Positions 46,648 through 55,593 of a stretch of 64,000 bases of DNA are shown here, one piece after another. Every line of letters starts with the position of its first letter. Position 1 is the stretch's first letter. The DNA comes from Eunapius fragilis (lineage: Eukaryota; Porifera; Demospongiae; Spongillida; Spongillidae): the NCBI GenBank assembly GCA_963681505.1, contig OY811971.1, forward strand, positions 24,521,036 to 24,585,035, given 5' to 3'. The notes below the pieces were generated by a model. That model saw nothing but the letters and a program-made list of their open reading frames with translations, did not search any database and was not told the origin of the DNA. The translations under genes were made by a program, and so were the position numbers.

Positions 46648-46770
46648 CACATCAGTCCAGTGGCTGAACACACACCGGCCCAGTGGCCGAACACACACCA
46701 GCCCAGTGGCTGAACACACAGCAGCTAAATGGCTGAACACACCAGCCCAGTGGCCAAACACGAACTTAAA
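46648..46770. repeat. ~22-bp tandem repeat between pol and recombinase
   Basis: About five units of CCCAGTGGCTGAACACACAC with variants. It falls where the N-terminal recombinase region is expected. Confidence 0.7.
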
Positions 46771-46823
46771 ATAGCCCGGTGACGGACACCATACTCGCCC
46801 GGCGGCTTATAGAATGCTCGGTC

Positions 46824-47441
46824 TCAAAAAGCTATTTCCATAGCCAATACCGGTGTATTGGTTAGCACGCAAGCCCCGGATCTACCTGGCATGAACACAT
46901 CCATACATGTCCCCAGCTCAATTGCTGCTAATACGAACGATGCATACCCACTACCCGAGCAAACTAGGGGCCAGAAAGGGGCTGATGGCCAGCAAGGTAT
47001 GACAATCATACCACGTGCTCTACACTGCTGGGCATGACGCAGGACCCTCACTATGAGGGAAGGGGGTGTCCAAAGCCAGTTATTTTCCTCCCACCAGTCA
47101 ACTGTAAATGCATCAATTGCCTCCGTATTAGGGCAAGCATACCTCGAGTTGAACCTGGGTAATTGTGTATTGTAATTGCTTGCAAACCTGTCTACAGAAA
47201 AGGGCCCAAACTGCCCGTTCAACCAATAGAACATTTCTGGCACCAACTGCCAATCGTCGTAGTCCACGATTCGACTAATGCAATCTGTTATTGCATTCTC
47301 CTCTCGCGGAACCCACTCCGGCTCCAACTTAATCTGATGCTCCACGCACATATTAAATACTTTCAGCACTTCTTCATGCAACTGTGGCTTCCTACTACCC
47401 ACTTTCGAAATATGGACTATATTTATAACGCACTCTTTCAC
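46824..47441 (-). pseudogene. Retrotransposon pol: end of RNase H and linker region
   Basis: A 205-codon frame. Its start (WVPREENAITDCISR) matches the end of the RNase H domain, where N/D-A-D-x-x-S-R motifs are usual. The following DDWQL, FGPFSVDRFAS, DAFTVDW and WTPP stretch is the typical spacer seen between RNase H and recombinase in DIRS-like elements. It overlaps the preceding RT/RNase H frame by about 45 bp in a different phase, which marks a frameshift. Confidence 0.65.
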
Positions 47442-48661
47442 CAGAAAGCTTAAGTACCATTGACTCTAACACGCGGCTTACTGCCACTAGCTCTCTCCAT
47501 GTGGAGCTCTGATTAGCCTCCTCGGCAGTCCAACTATCATTGGCTATAAGTGGGCCATGCTCCACCATGTACCCACCATAGCCAACATTGCTAGCATCTG
47601 AATACACCACCCTCACTGCTGAAGGCTTGAACCTTATGGGCTGCCCATTATAACTGACCAATGATTTTGCCCAAAAACACAACTCCCCTTGCACCTCGTC
47701 GGTCACATGCAGCATGTCACACCAGCTCGTGCGACCTTCAAGTGCAACGTACATGCATCTAGTCATCAGTCTAGCAACAGGACCTAATGCCATGCCCATG
47801 GACAAAATTTTTCCAATCAGAGAGGCCAGTGACCTGGCGCTGATAACTGCCAGCTTACATGTTGCCTGCAGAATTGACTGCAGCTTTGCTAGTTTGGCAT
47901 CTGGTACTAACACACAGCCCTGTTGGAGATCAATGATAAACCCCAGCCATGCTATGACCGGGGATGGCAACCAGACAGATTTTTCCTCATTAGCTAGCAA
48001 ACCTGCCTTCACTAGGGTATCCTGTACAAATTGGCCAGCTTCGCTAGCTTCCTTCTCCCCATGCACTGCAAACACACCATCATCTAGGTACAACACTGAC
48101 TTAATACCCTTATTTCTCCATAGCCTGACCAATGGACGTAAAAGCTTGGTGAACACATATGGGGCCACTGCCAACCCAAATGGCAACACTGTAAACACAT
48201 AAAACCTGTTATTCCATTCTAGACCCAGCTACTTATAGTGTTGAGCAGCAATATCCACATGATGGTAACCAGATTTAAGGTCAAAGCTAAACATCAGCTC
48301 ACCTTGCTCAAACAGCATCATGGCTATGCGCAAGTCTTCATATTTGAAACTCCTTCTCAAGAGAAACTTGTTTACATGCCTCATATTTACCACCAATCGT
48401 TTCTTGCTCCACTACTGACAATGGGCTACAAACATATGGCTTTTCCTTTACCTCCCTAATGTATTGACCCTTTACTAACTCAGTGATTGCACCATCCACC
48501 CACTCGGCATTGCTTGTGGCAGATAACTGGTTAGGTCTATAGTATGGGGTAGGCTCAGTATGCAATGGCAATATCAACCCGTGTTTAATGGTATCAATGA
48601 CCCATGGAGGTGCAGACATCTCCCGCTCCCAGAAGGACACATGCTCCCGTAAATACCCCAT
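47395..48661 (-). pseudogene. Retrotransposon reverse transcriptase and RNase H (frameshifted)
   Basis: Two open pieces, 48,661-48,338 and 48,198-47,395. The first has the RT fingers start (GLILPLHTEPTPYYRPN, then YVCSPLSVVE). The second has VLPFGLAVAPYVFTK and the catalytic YLDDG, a thumb region, and the RNase H start VVYSDASNVGYGGY with its first Asp. Between them, about 48,200-48,340, the palm words (EDLRIAM, FSFDLKSGYHH) are readable only in other phases, so there are at least two frameshifts. This enzyme would copy element RNA into DNA; this copy cannot make it intact. Confidence 0.75.
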
Positions 48662-48699
48662 TCACAGACCTGTTCTTGACCATCCCATGGGCTGAAACA

Positions 48700-49566
48700 T
48701 CACCTTGGAACTCCCAGCGCCTCTTCATCATTTTCCCCTTCACCTACAGGACCCACATCGCAAACAGGCTCACTAACAACACACGTTATGGTGGGAGGAT
48801 ACACAGCTGAGGCCGGCACGGGCTTCTTGGTACACGTGTGCCTCACGTGGCCAGTTTCACCACACTGGTAACACATGATAGGCCCGGGGGGCCTTGGAGC
48901 AAGCGCGCCACCACTTGAAATAGGCCTGGGGACCGGGAGTGACGTCGAAGCCACCACAGGCGCTTGGCCGCCACCCAGCCTAGGCTCTCTACGCGCCTCC
49001 TCGTCCTGCCGCTTCCTTCTCTTCGCCCCCACCTTCCTCTCGGCCGCTCGCTCCGCCTTTTCGAGCCTCCTTTCGTCGTCGGAGTTAACGGCGAGGTCGT
49101 CATCCTCGTACTCCTCGACGACGACGCAGCCGAACTCGGATCGGTCGGCGATCCGGATCAACTTCTGGCGGTGGGCGAGGAGTTCCTTACCCTTAGTGAC
49201 ATCCTGCGCCCGTACGACTGCCTCCTTCGCAGGACCATCTGCCATTAGCCGCGCTGCCTTTGCCAGGCTGGATTCGGCACCCTTCAACCTATCCTCCACA
49301 CTTTGGTTGAAGGAGTGCTGAACCTCGTGGGTCTTCTTGTTGAAGTGGAGTGGTTTCTCCCTCCTCATCGCCTCCAGCTTTTCCGCCGCCTCCTCCTGCG
49401 ACTCGCATATCTCCTTACGGACGGCCTGCATTTCGGCCTGGGACTGGTTGATGGCCCCAAGTATAAGGGCTACTTGGTTATCCCCTAGCCGCGGGGCGGT
49501 AGAAGATCTTGCAGACCCTGCCGTCGTTCCATCTGCCGTCGTTCCGTCTGACTCGTGCTCGCTCAT
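48700..49566 (-). CDS. Retrotransposon gag-like protein with CCHC zinc knuckle
   Basis: A 288-residue frame starting MSEHESDGTT. An upstream in-frame Met exists but falls in the nested MITE, so I choose 49,566. Order: Ser/Thr-rich acidic N-terminus; a Glu/Arg-rich probable coiled coil near residues 40-75 (QAEMQAVRKEI, EEAAEKLEAMRREK); a basic stretch with RKVGAKRRKRQ near 170; a Pro-rich linker; and one CCHC knuckle at about 232-245 (CYQCGETGHVRHTC). It is intact and would bind element RNA in the particle. The GC content is higher than the surrounding DNA. Confidence 0.75.
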   Translation of the reverse strand: MSEHESDGTTADGTTAGSARSSTAPRLGDNQVALILGAINQSQAEMQAVRKEICESQEEAAEKLEAMRREKPLHFNKKTHEVQHSFNQSVEDRLKGAESSLAKAARLMADGPAKEAVVRAQDVTKGKELLAHRQKLIRIADRSEFGCVVVEEYEDDDLAVNSDDERRLEKAERAAERKVGAKRRKRQDEEARREPRLGGGQAPVVASTSLPVPRPISSGGALAPRPPGPIMCYQCGETGHVRHTCTKKPVPASAVYPPTITCVVSEPVCDVGPVGEGENDEEALGVPR

Positions 49567-49622
49567 CTCGACTGTATGGCAAAAGAACAGAAAAAGAAAA
49601 ACGCCACGTGCACAAACGCTTA

Positions 49623-49785
49623 AGGCCGGCATACACTGGGTCAACTTTTGTTGAGCAACAAATGAATTTTTGTAAATTTCTTGTAAAATATCAGTATTTA
49701 AACTAATGTTTTACTGAAAATATAATTGCATTCATTGCACAATCAACTTGTTGCTCAACAAAAGTTGACCCATGTATGCCGGCCC
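49623..49785. mobile_element. 163-bp MITE (PIF/Harbinger-like) nested in the retrotransposon
   Basis: Terminal inverted repeats of about 40 bp (RGGCCGGCATACAYTGGGTC-type ends, then AACTTTTGTTGAGCAACAA) flank an AT-rich core. TTA is duplicated at 49,620-49,622 and 49,786-49,788. A TTA/TWA target and a three-base duplication fit the PIF/Harbinger group. No protein is encoded. Confidence 0.8.
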
Positions 49786-50040
49786 TTAGACTGACTCTTA
49801 ACTCTCTCATCCATCATTTATACCCTCTACCACATGGCCCAACTTTGGGCGCCACAATCTGACCAATCACCAGTCATCCTGCAACTTACACCCGGCAGGA
49901 GCTAATTTTCTGTCTAATTCATTCCATTCAACCGACAAAAATGGTATAAATAACATACCAAAACCATGTAATGGACGAATCATTAGAACACATGTGTTAG
50001 GTCCATTGTAACCACTCCCACAGCTACGCCCATCTCGTAT

Positions 50041-50845
50041 CAGTAATACGCTTTTGTCGGTGGTGCTCAGTAATACCCAAGGTTTTGTGGGTGATGCTCA
50101 GTAATACCCTTTTGTCGGTGGTGCTCAGTAATACCCTTTTGTGGGTGATGCTCAGTAATACCCTTTTGTCGGTGGTGCTCAGTAATACCCTTTTGTGGGT
50201 GATGCTCAGTAATACCCTTTTGTCGGTGGTGCTCAGTAATACCCTTTTGTCGGTGGTGCTCAGTAATACCCTTTTGTCGGTGGTGCTCAGTAATACCCTT
50301 TTGTCAGTGGTGCTCAGTAATACCCTTTTGTCGGTGGTGCTCAGTAATACCCTTTTGTCGGTGGTGCTCAGTAATACCCTTTTGTCGGTGGTGCTCAGTA
50401 ATACCCTTTTGTCGGTGGTGCTCAGTAATACCCTTTTGTCAGTGGTGCTCAGTAATACCCTTTTGTCAGTGGTGCTCAGTAATACCCTTTTGTCGGTGGT
50501 GCTCAGTAATACCCTTTTGTCGGTGGTGCTCAGTAATACCCTTTTGTCAGTGGTGCTCAGTAATACCCTTTTGTCAGTGGTGCTCAGTAATACCCTTTTG
50601 TCGGTGGTGCTCAGTAATACCCTTTTGTCGATGGTGCTCAGTAATACCCTTTTGTCGGTGGTGCTCAGTAATACCCTTTTGTCTGAGGTGCTCAGTAATA
50701 CCCTTTTGTCAGTGGTGCTCAGTAATACCCTTTTGTCTTTGGTGCTCAGTAATACCCTTTTGTCGGTGGTGCTTAGTAATACCCTTTTGTCGGTGGTGCT
50801 CAGTAATACCCTTTTGTCGGTGGTGCTCAGTAATACCCTTTGTTG
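50041..50845 (-). repeat. 27-bp minisatellite, right arm
   Basis: About 30 units, reverse complement of the 7,155-7,705 monomer. In the frame coming from the integrase core the unit reads RVLLSTTDK, a different phase from the left-arm tail. The array runs straight into ACGAGATGGGCG at 50,040, so the integrase tail seen in the left arm is deleted here. Confidence 0.95.
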
Positions 50846-51190
50846 AGCCAACGCATATACCTCTGTGCGATTGTTCCGCAACGTATATGCACAATCACCC
50901 AAGGAGCAGGCTTCGTGTGGGGTTGAGCCATACATCAGGTCAAGTGGTAGGTTTACTTGATGACCATACATCAAATAAAAGGGGGAGTACCCTGTGGATG
51001 CATGAACACTAGAATTGTATGCTAAACACACCCTCCGTATACACTGGTCCCAATCCATCTCATGATCCTTAACCACTGTAGATAGCATGTCTAACAATGT
51101 TCTATTGAACCTCTCTACTAACACATTACAATGAGGATGGTAGGCCGTTGTACGGGTTTTGTGTATCTGGAGCAGGGTGCAGACTTCCTT
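50846..51190 (-). pseudogene. Ty3/Gypsy integrase core fragment (minus strand)
   Basis: Reads KEVCTLLQIHKTRTTAYHPH, then VERFNRTLLDML, WDQ, and YNSSVHASTGYSPFYLMYGH. These are the second half of the DDE integrase core: the Y-H-P-x-x-N/D-G-x-x-E-R-x-N region with the catalytic Glu, followed by the STG(Y/F)SPF..(M/L)(Y/F)G motif. In the usual TAYHPQ.DGLVERFNRTL the DG is changed (HCNVLVERFN). The first two catalytic Asp are missing upstream, where the homology stops at a junction with an opposed integrase. Downstream the frame continues through the 27-bp array, giving about 400 codons of which more than half are repeat. Confidence 0.75.
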
Positions 51191-51996
51191 CAACACTATA
51201 TCCTGGTGCTGTGTGACTATGGAACCAGATATCCGGAAGCTGTTGCAGGGAGCGGAGCATTGTGACATGGAGTGCATAGCTGATGAGTTGGTACGGATTT
51301 TTACTAGGGTTGGGATACCGGAAGACTTATCAAGACAGTAATTTCACGTCAAAGTTGCTGAGTGAAATTTACAGACTTCTGCACATACACTCACTCAGGA
51401 CCAGCCCCTATCATCCGCAGACAGATGGGTTAGTTGAAAGAATCAATGGAACTCTCAAGGCAATGCTGAGAAAGGTGGTGGTAGAAGATGTGAAGAGTTG
51501 GGACAGATGGCTCTCATTTCTGTTATTTGCGTATAGGGAGGTACCACTGGCCTCCACAGGGTTTTTGCCCTTGAAGTTGCTACACGTTAGGGGACCGCTG
51601 GACATAGTCAAGGGAGCCTGGGAAGGAAGCAAGTCAACGAAGGACAGTGTGGTGTCTCATGTACTCGGAGTACTGAACAAGTTGTCAAAGATGGCAGCTC
51701 TGGCAGCCGCACACCTTGGTGAAGCCCAAGTGGACCAGAAGCACTGGTGTGATCGTAATGCACGACAGCGAGCGTTCCAGATGGGCAATGTTATGATCTT
51801 GATGTGGTGTCTGTACCTGGAAAACTACAAGTGGTGCTGTCCAGAGCTCCAGTGGGACATACTGTGGGAAATGAGGGGGAAAAGCATGATGTTGTTCAGC
51901 TTGAAGATCAGGAGATGGAGAAATGGACTCTCCAACACTGCAGACTTGGCACACAACATTCCTCAGAAACCTTGGGAAACAGTTGGAATGTACTAG
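51185..51996 (+). pseudogene. Ty3/Gypsy integrase fragment (plus strand, different subfamily)
   Basis: Reads ILVLCDYGTRYPEAV, then after a frameshift IADELVRIFTRVGIPE, then after another break NFTSKLLSEIYRLLHIHSLR, SPYHPQTDGLVERINGTLK and STGFLPLKLL. These are the integrase core landmarks with the catalytic Asp of CDY and the Glu of VER. It is related to, but distinct from, the minus-strand fragment (LRTSPYHPQTDG against TRTTAYHPHCNV) and lies head to head with it. The end is open to about 51,996 and leads to the 18-bp array, in frame from the 51,804 phase (VRTRELVEPELVV). At least two frameshifts make it a pseudogene. Confidence 0.75.
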
Positions 51997-52056
51997 GGGG
52001 AACCAAGGGAAGACTAGGGATGACTAGGGAGGACCAAGTGAGGACTAGGGAGCTTG

Positions 52057-52424
52057 TGGAGCCAGAGCTGGTTGTGGTGTCAGAGCTGGTTGTGGAGCCA
52101 GAGCTGGTTGTGGGGCCAGAGCTGGTTGTGGGGCCAGAGCTGGTTGTGGGGCCAGGGCTGGTTGTGGGGCCAGAGCTAGTTGTGGGGCCAGAGCTGGTTG
52201 TGGGGCCAGAGCTGGTTGTGGGGCCAGAGCTGGTTGTGGAGCCAGAGCTGGTAGTGGAGCCGGAGCTGGTTGTGGAGCCAGAGCTGGTTGTGGAGCCAGA
52301 GCTGGTTGTGGGGCCAGAGCTGGTTGTGGAGCCAGAGCTGGTTGTGGGGCCAGAGCTGGTTGTGGGGCCAGAGCTGGTTGCGGAGCCAGAGCTGGTTGTG
52401 GGACCAGAGCTGGTTGTGGGGTTG
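52057..52424 (-). repeat. 18-bp minisatellite, right arm
   Basis: About 20 units, reverse complement of the left-arm 18-bp monomer. The plus strand reads ELVVEP/ELVVGP in the frame that continues from the decayed integrase end. It is preceded by a short degenerate GGACTAGGGA run (52,000-52,050). Confidence 0.95.
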
Positions 52425-53318
52425 TGCATTCATGAAGTCAGGGTAGCACAGTTGTGCATGGGCCCAGGTGGGGTGGGGGGTGTGCCACCTTAAAGTATTT
52501 GTGAGGTGTTGGAGATTTGTATTTAGCTTAGCGCTAGTTGGATTGTTTATTTTAAATAGATATGGAAAATAACCTTCAAGCAAAAAATGACAAGGTGAGC
52601 AAGTCTGTGGTCGTTTTTAGGTTGTGTCTTATGACTTGCTGGGGACACTTAGCTCGGTACTATTCTTAAGATGCTAAAAATGAATAAAAACAGTTAGCTG
52701 GAATGGCCTGCAACTCTTTTGTACATGTACGTCTTCTGTGTATGTTAGCTGGCCTTGCCCTTTTGTTGAGACCCTTGTAATATTAAAAGGGAGTAACGTA
52801 CTCTGCCCATCTGTTTGCACTGCCAGTCATATTCCATATCAAGTGAACTGTTCTTTTATGGCATCCACCACTGCAGTTATAGCTAGCAGCTATAACTGAG
52901 GTACAGGCACCACTTCTGACCTCCCACACACTTTGGTAGCTACGCGGACACTTGATAGGCTGGGAGTTCACAGGGTCTTGGCAAAAAGCTGGGAATTCCA
53001 ACACACAATGTCATCACCCTATAATAGATTGATCAGCTGTGAAGATTGCAAAATGGTTGCTGAAGTAAAGACTTTTTGAGCTCTACTGGAATGGTGTAAC
53101 ACACCTACTGTAGTGTAGGATTAGATGTAAGCCCAAGCCAACGGTTCCTGGCACAGAGAACTAGGGGGAGGGGGGGGGGAGGGGGCTATCACCATGGCGA
53201 CTAACAAGCTGTGGCCTGAGGTACAGGAGAACATGCAGAATAAGAAAATACACCGGCAGGAAGTAACACTGGCAGGAAGTAATCCAAAATACACCAGCAG
53301 GAAGTAATCCAAATTCGG
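52425..53318. other. Module spacer, right arm
   Basis: Reverse complement of 3,810-4,715. It carries the 73-codon open frame shared by all three module copies (52,783-53,004, minus) and a G-run near 53,170. No recognised product. Confidence 0.55.
52874..52898. repeat. 11-bp hairpin, right-arm module
   Basis: Same stem as 4,229-4,253, with loop AGC (the complement of GCT). Confidence 0.85.
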
Positions 53319-53753
53319 GTGAACTCCTGTAGAGATCAGAAGAGGGGCTACTGGTATTGGTCCAAGACATGTTGGCCAGGAAGACGCAGTGGAATCGTGG
53401 AATGTGTCGACAAGCTGTCCAACAGATCCTACATAATAGACGTGGACGGCCGGATCCTGCGAAGATACAGGAAGTTTCTGAAGCCATCATACAATGTCCT
53501 GCGAGTGGAAACTCCTTCCTATGAGCAAGAGCCAGAGGTCCTAGCAACGCAGCAGGGTACGGCAGAACCACCTGTACCAAACACTGAAGACCAGGGGGGA
53601 GGGGCCATGTACCCTCTGTACTCAGGGGGAGGGGCCATATACCCTCTGTACCCAGGGGGAGGGGCCATGTACCCTCTGCACTCAGGGGAGGGGCCATGTA
53701 CTGAAGACCAAAATCAAGAGTCAGGACAGGAAGTAGGGGATGTTGCTGCATGA
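53319..53753 (+). pseudogene. Ty3/Gypsy pol C-terminus, right-arm module
   Basis: Same protein segment as the minus-strand copies ending at 3,797 and 6,022: KRGYWYWSKTC, then NRSYIIDVDGRILRRYRKFL. Here the RRNRKF motif has become RRYRKF. About three 30-bp units follow, then the unique tail EDQNQESGQEVGDVAA and a stop. With only three units this copy is nearest to what an unexpanded state would look like. No catalytic domain is present. Confidence 0.65.
53596..53703 (-). repeat. 30-bp minisatellite, array 5
   Basis: Three to four units of the 30-bp monomer inside the pol remnant. Confidence 0.9.
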
Positions 53754-53771
53754 CATCAATCCAGATCCATA

Positions 53772-53843
53772 ATAGTCCTATATTTAGCACATTTCTATTA
53801 TGTAGGATATAGAATGTTGTTCGTGTGCTAAATATAGGACTAT
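53772..53843. repeat. 72-bp hairpin, right-arm module
   Basis: Stem identical to 2,694-2,765, again 20 of 20 paired. Confidence 0.85.
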
Positions 53844-53849
53844 TCCATT

Positions 53850-55378
53850 TTCCCTTATTATTAGACCCTTGTTTTCTTCCTTTTTACACCACCATTGCCT
53901 TCAAATCCTATATGTCACCCACTTTCTCATAGAGAATGTTTTTTATTTACTTGTATAGAGTAAAATTACGATTAACAATAATTTGGGGGAGGGGGGGGGG
54001 GGGACAAGGACATGAGTACCCCACAGGGCCTGTGTTCTCAAACCATCCACCCCCCACCACAACCAAAGTGACCATCTGGTACCAAGCCAGACCACTGGTC
54101 ATGTCTACATTAGCCAGGATAGTGGGGAAGACTGACAGGCACAATGGTGAGGTTGGCCAACAGCTGGGTGACCCATGTACCAAGCCAGGCCCCTGGTGTG
54201 GGTGGGTGTGGTTTACATTGGTAGGCAGTAAACAACCAATCAGATCTCCATTGGTCAGCTACTATTTGAGGTCACCTCTCCTCATATGGTGTTACAAGTG
54301 TCACATGGTTATTACAGCAGACTATAAACAACCAATCAGATCTCCCTAAACCACAACATTGGTCCCCAAATGATGGTGTTCACCAAAGCCAGCATGCTAT
54401 GACATCACCTCACCTGACCAGATGTCTGGCTGTAGCTTGAGGCCCCAGGTAGAATTACTGCTGAAATTACTATGGCTGCAAATGACAGCTTGCCAGTGTG
54501 GGAGAGCAGTTAGCTCTTTGTAGCTAGCCACTGTTGAACCAAGGGCAAGGGGTCCACCATCTTGTCTTGTGGGAGTGGTAGTTGAACAGGTAGTGTGCAG
54601 ATATCCTCACATAGCAACAGCCTGTCAAAACACACTGCCATTAAATGCACACCCCAACATAATAAGAGCTAAACAATTGGCACATTTTGGTACTTCACCA
54701 TCTGCAAGGCTGTGTGTGGAAAGGCTTGCACCAGAAGAGCCATGAAAGCTTCCACCCAATTGGCCAATGTGCCTTTGGTGAGACCCCTTCTCCCCTGGGC
54801 ACCTCCCCCTGATGGACCATTACCTCATCCACCACAGGTGGTAGCATCTCACCTCATCTGATCACTGTTATGGGGTACTTGGGAGGAGCAGTTGTGTAGG
54901 AGGGGGATGGAGGGTTCAGAGAGGACTCCTTGAGGTTGATGGAACAGGTCATGATGGTGATGGTCACCTGTGGCTAGATGAAGAGGATGGTGACCAGCTG
55001 GACATAGAGATCCCTCAGTCCCTGGAGTCATCCTAGTGCCCAGACCATCTTGGGCTGCCACTGGATAGGGATGGTGCCCAGGCCTCTTAGGTGTGGCCCT
55101 GGAATGGAATGGTGCACATGTCTCATATGAGTGGACCTGTGGGACTACAAGCACTCAGCAGTGCATTAATTAGAACTAATCCTCACACCTATGCTGACTG
55201 CTGACTCATATACACACACCCATGCATTAAGCCAACATGTCACCTCTCCTCCAATACAAATGAGCACACCTAAGGGAGTGTTGTGTTAACAGTTTAGGTA
55301 GTACTGTTAGAATTTGTAACATGATGGGAAGTAAGCAATACAGAGCCCACACACTGCTTCTATAACACCACAACTCCC
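53850..55378. other. Low-copy arm DNA, possible coding remnants
   Basis: Matches 400-760 and 1,880-2,640 in reverse complement. On the minus strand near 54,690-54,790 a short frame reads TLANWVEAFMALLVQAFPHT, vaguely like capsid (gag) segments of retrotransposons. That is a weak resemblance only. A G-run lies at 53,986-54,003. Confidence 0.4.
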
Positions 55379-55593
55379 CCAAGTCCTCCCTAGCCCTCCC
55401 TTGGTCCTCCTAGTCCTCCTTAGTCCTCCCTAGTCCTCCCTAGTCCTCACTAGTCCTCCCTAGTCCTCCCTAGTCCTCCCTTGGTCCTCCTAGTCCTCCC
55501 TTGGTCCTCCCTAGTCCTCCCTAGTCCTCCCTAGTCCTCCCTTGGTCCTCCTAGTCCTCCCTTGGTCCTCCCTAGTCCTCCCTAGTCCTCCCT
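55379..55593 (-). repeat. 10-bp minisatellite, right arm
   Basis: About twenty units of TAGTCCTCCC and the variant TTGGTCCTCC. It is the inverted counterpart of 241-395 and marks the outer end of the right arm. Confidence 0.9.

Larger units (their letters stand above)
45899..49947 (-). mobile_element. Tyrosine-recombinase retrotransposon (DIRS/Ngaro-like), ~4.05 kb
   Basis: On the minus strand the order is gag with a CCHC knuckle, RT, RNase H, and tyrosine recombinase, the domain set of DIRS-order elements. The limits come from the left arm's uninterrupted CAGTCCAAATAACATACC. Here TTCAGTCC (to 45,898) and AAATAACATACC (from 49,948) are split, with no target duplication, as expected for recombinase-mediated integration. 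I see no methyltransferase domain, which favours Ngaro over classical DIRS. The characteristic terminal repeats were not resolved. The pol frame is broken in several places, so the copy is probably dead. Confidence 0.8.

Noticed and set aside
46456..46761. 101-codon minus-strand frame with SHW-type repeats
   Set aside because: It is the ~22-bp tandem repeat and flanking noise, out of frame with the recombinase.
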